Position numbers and translations under genes: made by a program. A stretch of 64,000 nt of DNA from an uncultured bacterium (GTDB taxonomy: Bacteria; Actinomycetota; Coriobacteriia; Coriobacteriales; Coriobacteriaceae): NCBI GenBank assembly GCA_905215205.1, contig CAJMPK010000001.1, positions 28,879 to 92,878 on the forward strand. The letters are read 5' to 3'. Below, piece after piece: positions 8,349 through 17,447 of the stretch. Numbering within the stretch: position 1 is the first letter of the stretch; each line of letters opens with the position of its first letter. The notes under the pieces were generated by a model, which was given only the letters and a program-made list of their open reading frames with translations, was not told the DNA's origin and did no database searches.

Positions 8349-9668
8349 TCATACGGCCCTGCGGCCGGAGGCTTCGGCACGGTCGAGAACCTTCTTGGAA
8401 TAGACGGGGTACGTCACGCTGCTGATGAGCATGGCGGCAATCGTCCCGAGCAGAACCCCATTCACTCCGAGCCCGCACGACGTGGCGAGGAAGACAGAAA
8501 GGGGGATGTTGAACACCGCCTGTACGCAGGCAACCGCCACCATGAAATTGACGAGCGTGAGTCCGTTGATGACTTGGGAGTAGATGGTGTTCCACATATA
8601 TACGATCGCATAGACGCCCATAAGGGCAATGAGTGAGTCATCGAACCCGAGGTCGCGCCCCAGCCAAACACTTACGAGGGGCTTGAAGACGAGCACCATG
8701 ACGATGACCCCGCCCACCGCGACAGCGAACAGCTTGTACATCTTCCCGAGCGTCCGCCTGATTTCAGCGATATCGCCACGTGCGTAGTCGACGGTAGTCT
8801 TTGACCATAGAGGTACGACGAGCGCGGCAAACAGGGACGAGAGTACCGTGAACACCTTGTTGGCGGTTGTGTAGACCGTCACCTGCTCGGGCCCAAAGAG
8901 ATTCGAGACGATGAGGTTATCGGTAGTGAAGAGGACAAGCGTGGCGATCTGGGTGATGAAGAACATGATGCCTAGGCCGCCAACGTCCTTTGCCACGGCA
9001 CGAGAGCAGCTGCGCGGGGACGGGGCGAGCTCTCGGTTCCTCGCGAAGACGTAGATCGTGAAGACGCCGTACACCAAAATATTGGAAGCTACGTAAAAAA
9101 CCGCGACCGCCGTGAGGCTTCGGGAATCTGTGAGCGAGAGCAGCCAGACCGACAGGAGCATGACCGCCTGCTGGCAGACCGAGATGAGGTTGACGACCTG
9201 GGCCCTCTGAAGCGCGTAGTACACACTATTGCAAAGCGTAAGGACGAAGCTGAAGCACATACCAAGGAAGCTGAGCTCAACGACGCACAGCAGACTCTCA
9301 TCCACCTCCCAGGCGGAAAGCAGGGCGGGCCAATCGATGAACGCGATGGCGATGCCGCAGACGGCGGCGACGACGGCGACGACGCCTGAGAGAATGGCGT
9401 AGGCGCTCGACACGAGGGCCTTCGGCGATACGCGCGGCGAGTCGGAGGCGATGGCCTCGGAAAGGCGGTTGCGAAGGCCGTTGCCGATGCCAAGGTCGAA
9501 GTAGGAGATCCACGAGAGGATGCTCAGGATCGACGCCCATACACCGTATTTGTAATCGCCGAGATAGTTGAGGACGATGGGGACGTAGACGAGGCTGAGG
9601 GCCATGGATACGCCCTTGTACACCATGGCCCGGCTCATGCTACGGCCGAGGTTGCTAGCGAGCTTCAC
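8349..9668 (-). CDS. wzx: Wzx-like polysaccharide flippase
   Basis: A multi-helix membrane transporter of the oligosaccharide/lipid flippase (MVF/MATE-like) superfamily, which would flip the undecaprenyl-linked repeat unit across the membrane before Wzy polymerises it. About twelve hydrophobic segments are visible over 439 residues. The N-terminal GVSMALSLVYVPIVLNYLGD followed by YKYGVWASILSILSW is typical of this family. I prefer GTG at 9668, which has GGAG seven nt ahead; a TTG at 9680 contains that same site and is less likely. It overlaps the end of the polymerase gene by 14 nt. The symbol rests on family plus context, since Wzx proteins diverge strongly. Confidence 0.82.
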   Translation of the reverse strand: MKLASNLGRSMSRAMVYKGVSMALSLVYVPIVLNYLGDYKYGVWASILSILSWISYFDLGIGNGLRNRLSEAIASDSPRVSPKALVSSAYAILSGVVAVVAAVCGIAIAFIDWPALLSAWEVDESLLCVVELSFLGMCFSFVLTLCNSVYYALQRAQVVNLISVCQQAVMLLSVWLLSLTDSRSLTAVAVFYVASNILVYGVFTIYVFARNRELAPSPRSCSRAVAKDVGGLGIMFFITQIATLVLFTTDNLIVSNLFGPEQVTVYTTANKVFTVLSSLFAALVVPLWSKTTVDYARGDIAEIRRTLGKMYKLFAVAVGGVIVMVLVFKPLVSVWLGRDLGFDDSLIALMGVYAIVYMWNTIYSQVINGLTLVNFMVAVACVQAVFNIPLSVFLATSCGLGVNGVLLGTIAAMLISSVTYPVYSKKVLDRAEASGRRAV

Positions 9669-10986
9669 GTAAGACTCCAAACGAAGAAGCGGCCGCGCGC
9701 AAGGGCTGGACAGACGTTTCGGCCACGTTTTTGCAGTACAGGTAAATTGGAATGAAAATAAGCGTGGTGTAAAAGACCTCGCACTCGAGATAAGTCGCTA
9801 TGAGATACATGGCGACGAAAGCCAACTTAGCGGAGAAGCCAAGCTCTCGAGATTTAAAAACGGGATAACAGGTCCAAATGAGAATAGCGATGCCCATAAT
9901 CGGACCGTAGACGGCAGCCACCTTAAGTAAACAGGCACCAACGAACTCGCTGTTACCAGTCGAAATGGCAGTCCCGTACACGTTATAGCCACATCCAAAA
10001 GGATATCGCTGCATAAGAGCCAGCGCAGCATTCGCAGCTCCGACCCGAGCCTCACCCGATGCGTCCAGGGAAATACCTCCGTCGTTCATGAAGCGGCCAA
10101 GAACGGAGTCCGTAGCCCACGCCGAGTTCCCCATCGCAGACGCGATGAAAATGAACACGCATATGGACCCGAGGAAGAGCGGAACAATTGCGGAAACACG
10201 ATTGCCCTTCTTCAATGAGGAAAGAGAGTAGGCGAAGAAGACCAGGAGAGTTGTGGCATAGCCAGTGGCGGATTTTGTGGAGAGGACACCCGCCACAAAT
10301 AGTGCCAAAAGCCGCGCACGCGTCTTCTCATCAATTTCCTTAGGCTTCATGAAGAGCAGCACGAAGATAGCTGAATTGAGCAATATCTGGTAAACAGCAG
10401 GCTCTCTGAATATGCCAACGTTACGCGTGTGGTCAAACCCTCGGTCGACGTACAGGAGCAGCCCATCGGCCCGATAGTTGACGACGATCCTGTTCACGGA
10501 GTCCAACCATGTTGTATCTCCAAAGGACAAGAAAAATGAAAACGGAGATAGGTGACCCCAAACTCCCGGGAAAACCTGAGAAATCAAATAGACAACTAGG
10601 CTGAAGCCAGTGAGGAAAGCCGCTAGCTTAATGAATCGGATAAGAAAACTCGAAACATCAAACATCACTGCAATAAGGGTAATTCCCACCATCGCTACCC
10701 AACCCAAAAGCTCAGTCGGCCCGAGCGCGTTTGTGCTTACCCGGACGAACAGCATGGCAAGAAAGCCCAAGGCCAATATCGAAATGGGATATACAAGCTG
10801 ATATTTCCTGTTAGCCATAACGATGAGAGCAATTAGGGCCACCACCGGTATAACAATGTTCGTGAGAATGCGGTCGTACAGAAATGAATCAGCAAAAGCC
10901 ACCATAAGGTAAATGAGCAAGTAATGGCAGGCGGCCTCGCGCTGCTTCTTCGAAGCTGAATTTTTCATGCTAAGAGTCGCCCTCAT
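9655..10986 (-). CDS. Wzy-like O-antigen/capsule polymerase
   Basis: A 443-residue membrane protein with about eleven hydrophobic segments and a large hydrophilic loop around residues 160-195 (NRIVVNYRADGLLLYVDRGF), the architecture of O-antigen ligase/Wzy polymerases. These proteins share little sequence, so the call depends on topology and on its place next to the flippase. The start ATG at 10986 overlaps the TGA of the upstream glycosyltransferase (ATGA), implying coupled translation. It is noticeably richer in A and T than capEFG, consistent with acquisition or exchange of serotype-specific genes. Confidence 0.72.
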   Translation of the reverse strand: MRATLSMKNSASKKQREAACHYLLIYLMVAFADSFLYDRILTNIVIPVVALIALIVMANRKYQLVYPISILALGFLAMLFVRVSTNALGPTELLGWVAMVGITLIAVMFDVSSFLIRFIKLAAFLTGFSLVVYLISQVFPGVWGHLSPFSFFLSFGDTTWLDSVNRIVVNYRADGLLLYVDRGFDHTRNVGIFREPAVYQILLNSAIFVLLFMKPKEIDEKTRARLLALFVAGVLSTKSATGYATTLLVFFAYSLSSLKKGNRVSAIVPLFLGSICVFIFIASAMGNSAWATDSVLGRFMNDGGISLDASGEARVGAANAALALMQRYPFGCGYNVYGTAISTGNSEFVGACLLKVAAVYGPIMGIAILIWTCYPVFKSRELGFSAKLAFVAMYLIATYLECEVFYTTLIFIPIYLYCKNVAETSVQPLRAAASSFGVLREAR

Positions 10987-12170
10987 TGCCGCTCGCCCTC
11001 TAAAGCCTGGAAATAGTCTTCAACGCGGTCGGCGTTCCCGTACTCATTCGACTTGAGATAGAAGCTGAGCTCCTCACAACGAGAGGAGTCTTCGAGCAAC
11101 CCTTGCACGGCATCAGCGAGCGATGCCGCGTCAGTGCCAGCGATGATTCCCTCTTTGTCGCCAAGCTGGTCATGGACCGTGGGGTACGCCATCGCAACAA
11201 TGGGCCTCGTAAGAATCTTGGCCTCGTCTAGGGCGACTGACTTTCCCTCGAAGCGTGACGGCTGCACGACGATGTCGCAGTTAGCTATGTAGGGATAGGG
11301 GTTCTCGCGGGCGCCCAAGAACGTGAAAACGTCCGCAACACCCAGCTCTTCAACAAGCTTTTCGCAAGCGGCTTGCTCGGAATCGCCAGTAAGCCCCTTT
11401 CCCATCTCGTACCAGCGAAACGAGCAGCCGCGCTGCTTGAGCTCGGCTGCCGCTCGGATGGCGGTGTCCACACCCTTCTCGTGAGTGATGCGCGCCACCG
11501 TAAGGATTCTCGGCGCGTCAGCATCGTACTCTGGCGGGATGAACTCGGACGCGCGGCGTCGCACTACATCCGAAGAAACAATGTTCGGAAGACTCTTCAT
11601 CTTGTATGCCATCTCAGGGAAAACAGAGCGCACGATGTCGATGCACTTATCGGAAACGGCATAGATGCCATCCATGCGTTCCAGGCAGGGTCGCTCGTAT
11701 TTTTCCGAATAGCGGGCAGAGCGATAGTCTCCGTGATAAAAGACTATCTTGCGATCGGCCTCAATCTTCTCATCGACAAAGTAGAGAACTTGACCGTTAA
11801 TAAATGAAACAGCCACGTCGTAATGACCCGGTATTTTATCTATGGCAGGAGAAAAGAAGTATTTCCAACGGAATCCGCGGCGGGTCTCTTCATCGCGAGA
11901 GACAATGCCGGAAACAACGTCTGCCGTTAGACGCCACACCCCAGCCCTACGGCCGCGAACCGATGTGAAGCAATCGCGTACTTTAGCGGGAGTCTGAAGT
12001 TCAGCTACCTTTGACGGTATTTGCCCCATAAAAAGCCCGGTGGGGTTCAAAAGCAGGAGATTGACGTCGTAGCGCGTTTCCGGAAGCTCTTCCAGAAGGT
12101 TGAGAAGCGCTCGCTCCGCACCGCCATTGTCCATTGAGGACATGACGAACAGGACTTTCTTTTTGCTCAC
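10983..12170 (-). CDS. Glycosyltransferase family 4
   Basis: A 395-residue GT-B glycosyltransferase. The N-terminal strand VLFVMSSMDNGGAERALLNL contains the GGAER acceptor/donor loop seen in capsule GT4 enzymes. The C-terminal donor domain has LTVARITHEKGVDTAIRAA, VFTFLGARENPYPYI and VVQPSRFEGKSVALDEAKIL, with the two glutamates of the family's EX7E-type motif. It starts at GTG 12170 and overlaps both neighbours by 4 nt, so it is tightly embedded in the operon. Its sugar donor is not predictable. Confidence 0.86.
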   Translation of the reverse strand: MSKKKVLFVMSSMDNGGAERALLNLLEELPETRYDVNLLLLNPTGLFMGQIPSKVAELQTPAKVRDCFTSVRGRRAGVWRLTADVVSGIVSRDEETRRGFRWKYFFSPAIDKIPGHYDVAVSFINGQVLYFVDEKIEADRKIVFYHGDYRSARYSEKYERPCLERMDGIYAVSDKCIDIVRSVFPEMAYKMKSLPNIVSSDVVRRRASEFIPPEYDADAPRILTVARITHEKGVDTAIRAAAELKQRGCSFRWYEMGKGLTGDSEQAACEKLVEELGVADVFTFLGARENPYPYIANCDIVVQPSRFEGKSVALDEAKILTRPIVAMAYPTVHDQLGDKEGIIAGTDAASLADAVQGLLEDSSRCEELSFYLKSNEYGNADRVEDYFQALEGERQ

Positions 12171-13180
12171 GACAATCCCCCTTCCAATAGCCTGCCGTAA
12201 TACGTTTGCCTACCATCAGTTTGTTTTGGAAATTCTTGCTTCCACGTGAGCTTAAAGAGGCTCGTATCCAGAAGGAGCTCACTCCAAGCACTTTGATCGA
12301 AAGGCCTATCTAGTATCGAAATAAGATCGTCGCAACGAGGATTATTTGATTCGATTGACGCAAATGCGGCGGCGACCGAGGAGTCATGGCGTTGAGCTAG
12401 GACGATGAGGTAATCGGTAAGCAAATAATCGATTAACTCATCACTCTGAAGCCAATACTCAAGGTAGTAATCCCTCAAAGTTGCGAATAGTCGACGATGT
12501 TCGACGTCGCACTCAAGAGAATAATTTGCAAACATGCCGCAGGCGACGGACGCATGCAGATAGTCGGGCCTTTTAATGGACCAAATTGGCAAAGCCATGT
12601 ATTCACCTAGCGAGCCGGTGCAGAAGAAAGTGGCATCCAGCCACATGCCGCCGTGCTCAGCCAATAACGAGAGCCTCAACAGATCGGATAAATGGGTCCG
12701 CGACATGATGCCAGCACGGACTTTTTCGAGCACCCAATCGGGGATATGAGCGTAGTCGGAGAGATTCTCTTCCGAAATGACGATGACCTCGTGCCCACCG
12801 GCGTTGCGGCGCACGGAGTCGATGCACGCCCTCACGATCTCGGGCGCGTTCTCCTCACCCTGCCACCAGCACATCCAGATCTTCCCCTCGAGGGCGGGAT
12901 CGGATGGCGGCAACGGTGCGTCATAGTCATATGACTCGAAGGAATCGCCGAAGCGGTTCTCGAGATATTTGAGGACGGTCTCATGCTTGCGCAGCAACCG
13001 CTCCTTTACCGCAGGCGGCTCCTTGTACCCGTTGCGGCTCATGACCTGGATGTCGAGCTTCGCCCGGAACGTGTTGATCGCCTCGGGCCACGACGTCGCC
13101 CTGGCGATTCGGAACGTTGCGCCGATCTCCTCGCAGGAGCGGTGCACAATCCTGTTGATGCTGTTATGGCCGTTAGCCAT
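12167..13180 (-). CDS. Capsular polysaccharide synthesis protein (GT32-like, DxD type)
   Basis: A 337-residue protein of the Caps_synth/GT32 type glycosyltransferases, GT-A fold enzymes with a DxD metal motif. Visible hallmarks are KIWMCWWQGEENAPEIVRAC (the donor-side WxGE segment), HEVIVISEENLSDYAHIPDW, and RLSLLAEHGGMWLDATFF, where the DxD-equivalent LDAT follows the conserved GG. The N-terminal 80 residues, with a predicted helical KERLLRKHETVLKYLENRF, are specific to the capsule subgroup. It overlaps the next gene by 4 nt and the upstream GT4 by 8 nt. Base composition is moderately AT-rich compared with flanking genes. Confidence 0.82.
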   Translation of the reverse strand: MANGHNSINRIVHRSCEEIGATFRIARATSWPEAINTFRAKLDIQVMSRNGYKEPPAVKERLLRKHETVLKYLENRFGDSFESYDYDAPLPPSDPALEGKIWMCWWQGEENAPEIVRACIDSVRRNAGGHEVIVISEENLSDYAHIPDWVLEKVRAGIMSRTHLSDLLRLSLLAEHGGMWLDATFFCTGSLGEYMALPIWSIKRPDYLHASVACGMFANYSLECDVEHRRLFATLRDYYLEYWLQSDELIDYLLTDYLIVLAQRHDSSVAAAFASIESNNPRCDDLISILDRPFDQSAWSELLLDTSLFKLTWKQEFPKQTDGRQTYYGRLLEGGLS

Positions 13181-14456
13181 CGATTGACTCCTTATACAGG
13201 TTCACGAGGTCGTTCATGAACTTCTCGCGCGAGCAGTTTTCCATGACGTAGGAGCGGCAGTTGCGCTGCAGCATCGAGTAAGCGGACCGATCCAAGAACG
13301 CACTCGTGCCGCGCAAGATGGCATCCGCCATCGAAGGGACATCCCCGGGCTCGCAAATGAATCCCGTTTTCCCCTCATCAACCAATTCAGGGATTCCGCC
13401 GATATTCGTGCCGATGACAGGCGTGCCCGCAGCAAGAGCCTCCACAATCGAGTACGGCATGTTCTCTCGCCATCTCGAACTCGCGATGGCGAGAGACGCC
13501 CTCTCCACATACGCTTGCAGCGCCCCACCGGTCTGATAGCCGGCGAACTCGATGCGAGGCGCACAGCCCAACGAAGACGCGAGCGTCTTGAAATCGGCGG
13601 CATCTGGGCCGTCGCCGACGACAACCAAGCGCATGTTCTGCGGGAGGCTCGGCAAGGCGGCATCGAAGGCCCTCAGCAGCGTGTCGACGCCCTTCTCGGC
13701 AGAGAGCCGCCCGAAGAACAGGAGATAGGGGTTCTCCCTGTCGGTCGCATCCGCCCCGGCATTCGCCGCACGGTCGAGGATCGCGTCGTCGGCGAAGTTC
13801 TGCAGGAATACGACCTTGCCCTCGGGCCAGCCGCCCTCGATGAGCTTGGAACGCATGAACCTGGAGGGCGCGATGACCCTGTCGATACGCCGGTTGGACT
13901 TATGGGCCCTGTTGAAGGACGCCTCCATCGCCGCCAGCGCGCTCTTCGCGCGCGAGCCCTTCACGCAACGGCGCTCGATGCAGTGGCGGTAGCACCCGTC
14001 CTCGAGGCACGCGTCGCAGACGCGCCCGTCGCCGTCGAGCATGAGGTAGCCGGGGCAGACGGTCACGTAATCGTGGGCCGTGTAGAAGACCGGAACCTTG
14101 TTCTCCCTCAGGTAAGGGGCGTCGAGAATGGATAGCGTGATCTGCCTGTGCACGTTGTTGAGGTGGACGACATCGGGGCGGAACTCCTCGCAGAGGGCCT
14201 GGAAGTTGCGCTTCGCCTCCGGCGAGTAGATCAGCGCCATGCCGTCGCGCGCCGCCTTGAGCGGGTTCTTGACGTTGTTGTACTCGCGCTGCGTCACGAA
14301 ATACTTATCCCACTCGCAGGGCAGGTTGTCAGGGTGCCTCATCGAGAAATAGGCCACCTCATGCCCCATGCGCTCAAGCTCGGATCCGACGGTGAGGTAA
14401 TAGGTCTCCGCACCGCCCTTGCGGTAGTGGAACTTGTTTACGAGAAGAATCCTCAT
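13173..14456 (-). CDS. Glycosyltransferase family 4 with cysteine-rich insert
   Basis: A 427-residue GT4 enzyme beginning ILLVNKFHYRKGGAETYYL (GGAE loop). After the first Rossmann half it carries a cysteine-rich insert at about residues 130-165, with CPGYLMLDGDGRVCDACLED and CYRHCIERRC, a pattern known in one subgroup of exopolysaccharide GT4 proteins that may bind zinc. The donor domain follows with LLFFGRLSAEKGVDTLLRAF and SRWRENMPYSIVEALAAGTP. The start overlaps the preceding gene by ATGA. It likely adds an internal sugar of the repeat unit; the substrate is unknown. Confidence 0.86.
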   Translation of the reverse strand: MRILLVNKFHYRKGGAETYYLTVGSELERMGHEVAYFSMRHPDNLPCEWDKYFVTQREYNNVKNPLKAARDGMALIYSPEAKRNFQALCEEFRPDVVHLNNVHRQITLSILDAPYLRENKVPVFYTAHDYVTVCPGYLMLDGDGRVCDACLEDGCYRHCIERRCVKGSRAKSALAAMEASFNRAHKSNRRIDRVIAPSRFMRSKLIEGGWPEGKVVFLQNFADDAILDRAANAGADATDRENPYLLFFGRLSAEKGVDTLLRAFDAALPSLPQNMRLVVVGDGPDAADFKTLASSLGCAPRIEFAGYQTGGALQAYVERASLAIASSRWRENMPYSIVEALAAGTPVIGTNIGGIPELVDEGKTGFICEPGDVPSMADAILRGTSAFLDRSAYSMLQRNCRSYVMENCSREKFMNDLVNLYKESIDG

Positions 14457-15577
14457 CGGACATCACCCCCGTAGACGGCAAGGGTCCGCTCGACGACGGA
14501 ATCCCAGTTGTAGGTTTTCTCGACGTGCGCCTTGGCGGCGGCGCCGAGGGCGCCTGCGCGGCCAGCGTCCGCGAGCAGGTCTCGCAGCGCGGACCGCAGG
14601 GAATCGACACTCCCCTTCTCGAACGTCACGCCGTTGCCCGCGAGGACATCCGCGCACTCGGGGATGTCGCTCGTCACGCAGCAGCGGCCGTATGCCATGG
14701 CCTCCAGCAGGCTCATGGGCATGCCCTCGACATCGGACGGCAGCACGTAGGCGTAGCAGTTGGAGTAAAGCTCCTCCAGGGGCTCGCCGTTTACGAACCC
14801 GGTGAAGAGGACGCGCGGGTCGCCCTGCGCAGCCACACGCAGCGAAGCCTCGTACTCGGAGGTGTCCGAACCGCCGCCGGCGATGACGAGGCTCTTGTTC
14901 GTATCAAGCTTCCTGAAGACCTCGATCAGGAGCTCGGGACGCTTCTCGGGGACGAGCCTGCCCAGGTACAGCAGGTAGGAGCCCGCATCGAGCCCCCACT
15001 TCTCCTTTATCTGAATAACCGGCCTCGGCTGCTTTGGCTCGATACCGTTGGGGATGAACGTCGCCGTGCGGCCGTAGGCGCCCTCAAAGTAGGACTGGGC
15101 CGATTTGGACAGGACGACGAGGCCGTCGGCCTTGGTGGCAGCGGCCCTCTCCCCCATCTTGATGTAGGTGCTGGCGAGCTTCCCCCACTTGGCGCGCTGC
15201 CAGTCCAGGCCGTGGATGGTGGCCACGGTGCGAATGCCCGCGCGCTTCGCCAAAGGCAGGGGCACGCAGGGACCCTCGGCGTGGTAGTGGACCACGTCTG
15301 GACTGTCCTTGATGGCCGCCAGGGTTGCGAAGTACGAGGAGCTCAGCGCAGCAAGCCCCTTCTTGTCAATCGTCCTCACGGGGACGACGCGCACGCCGTC
15401 GACGGTGCGCTCGCGGCAGTCAGCGGCGTCGCCGGTCATGACGTCCGACCCGGAGCGGTCGTAGCAGGTGACCTCGTGGCCGAGCGCCGCCATGCGGCGG
15501 GCGAGCTCGGTCACGACGACCTCCACGCCGCCCTCGCGAGAACCGTATCTCTTATGTCCGATCATCGCGATGCGCAT
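14453..15577 (-). CDS. Glycosyltransferase family 4 (early repeat-unit transferase)
   Basis: A 374-residue GT4 whose N-terminus IAMIGHKRYGSREGGVEVVV matches the group often annotated as rhamnosyl- or second-sugar transferases in capsule loci. Downstream motifs are VVHYHAEGPCVPLPLAKRAG, LLYLGRLVPEKRPELLIEVF and YAYVLPSDVEGMPMSLLEAM. It sits 1 nt after the stop side of the phosphoglycosyl transferase gene, the position usually taken by the enzyme that adds the second sugar to undecaprenyl-PP-linked sugar. That role is an inference from position only. Confidence 0.85.
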   Translation of the reverse strand: MRIAMIGHKRYGSREGGVEVVVTELARRMAALGHEVTCYDRSGSDVMTGDAADCRERTVDGVRVVPVRTIDKKGLAALSSSYFATLAAIKDSPDVVHYHAEGPCVPLPLAKRAGIRTVATIHGLDWQRAKWGKLASTYIKMGERAAATKADGLVVLSKSAQSYFEGAYGRTATFIPNGIEPKQPRPVIQIKEKWGLDAGSYLLYLGRLVPEKRPELLIEVFRKLDTNKSLVIAGGGSDTSEYEASLRVAAQGDPRVLFTGFVNGEPLEELYSNCYAYVLPSDVEGMPMSLLEAMAYGRCCVTSDIPECADVLAGNGVTFEKGSVDSLRSALRDLLADAGRAGALGAAAKAHVEKTYNWDSVVERTLAVYGGDVR

Positions 15578-16339
15578 CTAGCACGCACCCTTACCGGTGA
15601 TGACCTCGATCACCGTGAGGACGACGATCTTGAGGTCCGTTACGGGACCGCGCTTGGCGATGTACTCCAGGTCCCGGCGGACCATGCCGTCGAACCCGGT
15701 CGAGTTGCGCTCCGTCACCTGCCACCAGCCGGTGATCCCGGGCTTCACGGCCAGGCGCTGCAGGTCGAATTCCGTGTACTCCGCGACCTCGTTGGGCAGC
15801 GGCGGGCGCGGGCCCACGACCGACATCTGGCCCAGGAACACGTTGACGAACTGCGGGAACTCGTCGATGGAGTGCTTTCGGATGAACTTGCCGATCTTCG
15901 TGACGCGCGGGTCGTCCCTCATCTTGAACATGGCGCCGGCGATCTCGTTCTGCCCCTTGAGCTCGGCGAGGCGCTCGTCGGCGTCTTTGTACATGCTGCG
16001 GAACTTCCACATGCGGAAGGTGGACAGCCTGCCGTCGCGGTGGGTCTGGCCCACGCGGATCTGGCTGTAGAACGGGTTTCCCTCGCTCTCCAGGCGGATG
16101 GCGACAGCCAGCACCAGGCTGGGTATGGCGATGACGGCCAGCACGCAGCCGCTGAACACGATGTCGAACGCGCGCTTTACGGCCCTGTAGCCCAGGCGCG
16201 TGCGGTCCCAGTCCTTAACGGCCTGCATGGCCTTGTAGCGCACGCTCACCTCGCCGCCACTCATGGCCTGGGCAACAAGCGCGGCCCCCACCGGCGCGTT
16301 TTGCCCTGTCACTTCTTTAGTAGTCAAGTTCAAATTCAC
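15578..16339 (-). CDS. Undecaprenyl-phosphate sugar phosphotransferase (bacterial sugar transferase)
   Basis: A polyprenyl-phosphate hexose-1-phosphate transferase that starts the repeat unit on undecaprenyl phosphate. It has one membrane-associated helix (FDIVFSGCVLAVIAIPSLVL, about residues 65-85) followed by the catalytic domain: FYSQIRVGQTHRDG, FRMWKFRSMYKDADERLAEL, DEFPQFVNVFLGQMSVVGPR, PGITGWWQVTERNS. At 253 residues it is the short form that lacks the multi-helix N-terminal half of WbaP/WcaJ. GTG start at 16339. It is the first enzyme gene after the antiterminator, the normal position for an initiating transferase. The sugar transferred could be GlcNAc, FucNAc or a hexose. Confidence 0.9.
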   Translation of the reverse strand: MNLNLTTKEVTGQNAPVGAALVAQAMSGGEVSVRYKAMQAVKDWDRTRLGYRAVKRAFDIVFSGCVLAVIAIPSLVLAVAIRLESEGNPFYSQIRVGQTHRDGRLSTFRMWKFRSMYKDADERLAELKGQNEIAGAMFKMRDDPRVTKIGKFIRKHSIDEFPQFVNVFLGQMSVVGPRPPLPNEVAEYTEFDLQRLAVKPGITGWWQVTERNSTGFDGMVRRDLEYIAKRGPVTDLKIVVLTVIEVITGKGAC

Positions 16340-16408
16340 GTCCCTGTCCCCAGGGATCCCCCAATCGATGAATTCAAATTGCGAATGAATTGCCAGTGCG
16401 ACGTCCCC

Positions 16409-16999
16409 TTACGTCTTACTGAGCACGTCCAACGGAAGCAGCTCCCAAAATGCGGAGTCGCCTTCGCCCACGTCTACCAGGCACCAGCGCTTATGACGGT
16501 CGATCTTCTTTACACGGGCCTCTTGCCCCACCAAGGGCCCTTGCTCTATATGCAGTACGCCGTCTTCTATGCGCGCTACGCTGTTGCGAACCACGCCCTC
16601 GTCGTCGAGCACGCTGCGGTACCAGTCCTGGGCATCGTCCGGCATGGCCGCATAGGCCCGCTCCCTGCTGCCGGCAATGCGGCAGCCAAAACTCAACTGG
16701 GCCAAAGCCTTATCGAGCAGGGCGGCATCGCGCGTGGCGACGAAGAAGTATTCCTTGTACATAGGTTTGATTTGGAGCGACCAGGCGCCGTCCCGCTTAA
16801 ACCAGAACTCCTTTTGCATCACAAAAGCGTCCTGCAACAGCTCATGTGGGATAATGCGGCGGACCTTTTCACAGGTCTCGCGCTCTTTACCGTTGGGGGT
16901 GTGGACCAGATACCAGCGGACGCGGCCATGTTGGCTATTGGTAGTAGCGCCGTTAAAGGCACCGGGCAGCTGCTCTTGGCGCCGCATCGTCTGTTCCAT
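16409..16999 (-). CDS. NusG-family antiterminator (LoaP/RfaH-like) of the polysaccharide operon
   Basis: A specialised paralogue of NusG, expected to bind RNA polymerase and allow readthrough of the roughly 16 kb operon. The NGN domain begins RWYLVHTPNGKERETCEKVR and includes PMYKEYFFVAT; a KOW motif follows near the C-terminus (GPLVGQEARVKKIDRHKRWC). Length (196 residues from the ATG at 16999) suits LoaP/RfaH-like proteins. I chose 16999 because AAGGGGGCG sits just upstream. It is the promoter-proximal gene, separated by 415 bp of non-coding leader-like DNA from thrS, a layout typical of dedicated antiterminators that act on a 5' leader signal. Confidence 0.85.
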   Translation of the reverse strand: MEQTMRRQEQLPGAFNGATTNSQHGRVRWYLVHTPNGKERETCEKVRRIIPHELLQDAFVMQKEFWFKRDGAWSLQIKPMYKEYFFVATRDAALLDKALAQLSFGCRIAGSRERAYAAMPDDAQDWYRSVLDDEGVVRNSVARIEDGVLHIEQGPLVGQEARVKKIDRHKRWCLVDVGEGDSAFWELLPLDVLSKT

Positions 17000-17224
17000 C
17001 TCTCGCCCCCTTAACTTGCATCCGCGACGCACGCGAATACAGGGGCGTTAAGAACAGGCTTCCCGCTCGCAGCTAGGCGCTGTCGCAAAAGTACAGGTTT
17101 TTATAGAGGGGTATGGAGATGTGTCCGCTCGCGCCGCAATTTGCGCAATCTGGGAAAACAGTCTGGATTTATTCGTATAATGAGCTTAGTCGAAAGATAC
17201 GAAAAACTGTACATTTTTGCGCAA

Positions 17225-17253
17225 CAAAAAAGCCGCTCTACCAGCGGCTTTTC
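17225..17253 (-). terminator. Hairpin terminator
   Basis: An inverted repeat AGCCGCT/AGCGGCT with a short loop, flanked by A on one side and T on the other, so it could work in both directions. On the minus strand it is followed by TTTTTTG, making it a second stop for thrS readthrough before the polysaccharide operon. Confidence 0.7.
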
Positions 17254-17378
17254 TTATACATGGGCAATATTGGATTGTTGCGGGTTCATTTTACTTTGCA
17301 AAACAGTTACGGGGGTTGTCGGCATCTTGTGAGCGTTGCGCAACTGCAACTAACCCTTCCCAGCCCCATGCTCGGCAT

Positions 17379-17416
17379 AAAAAACGCGGCCGCCCCGTGC
17401 ATGGGACAGCCGCGTA
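17379..17416 (-). terminator. Rho-independent terminator of thrS
   Basis: Just past the thrS stop. On the minus strand ACGCGGC pairs with GCCGCGT and is followed by six T, a standard intrinsic terminator. Confidence 0.82.
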
Positions 17417-17447
17417 TACATGCGGTCTATGAACCTTTGGCGTCGCC

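Larger units (their letters stand above)
17000..17447. other. Intergenic region between thrS and the polysaccharide operon
   Basis: No convincing gene is present. It holds two hairpin terminators on the thrS side (17379-17416 and 17225-17253) and then about 220 bp that must contain the promoter and 5' leader of the polysaccharide operon. A TATAAT hexamer at 17176-17181 reads on the plus strand and lacks a matching -35, so I do not call it a promoter. A recognition element for the antiterminator is expected near here; I could not identify one. Confidence 0.5.

Noticed and set aside
17176..17181. Promoter with TATAAT on the plus strand
   Set aside because: No -35 at 16-18 nt and no plus-strand gene follows.
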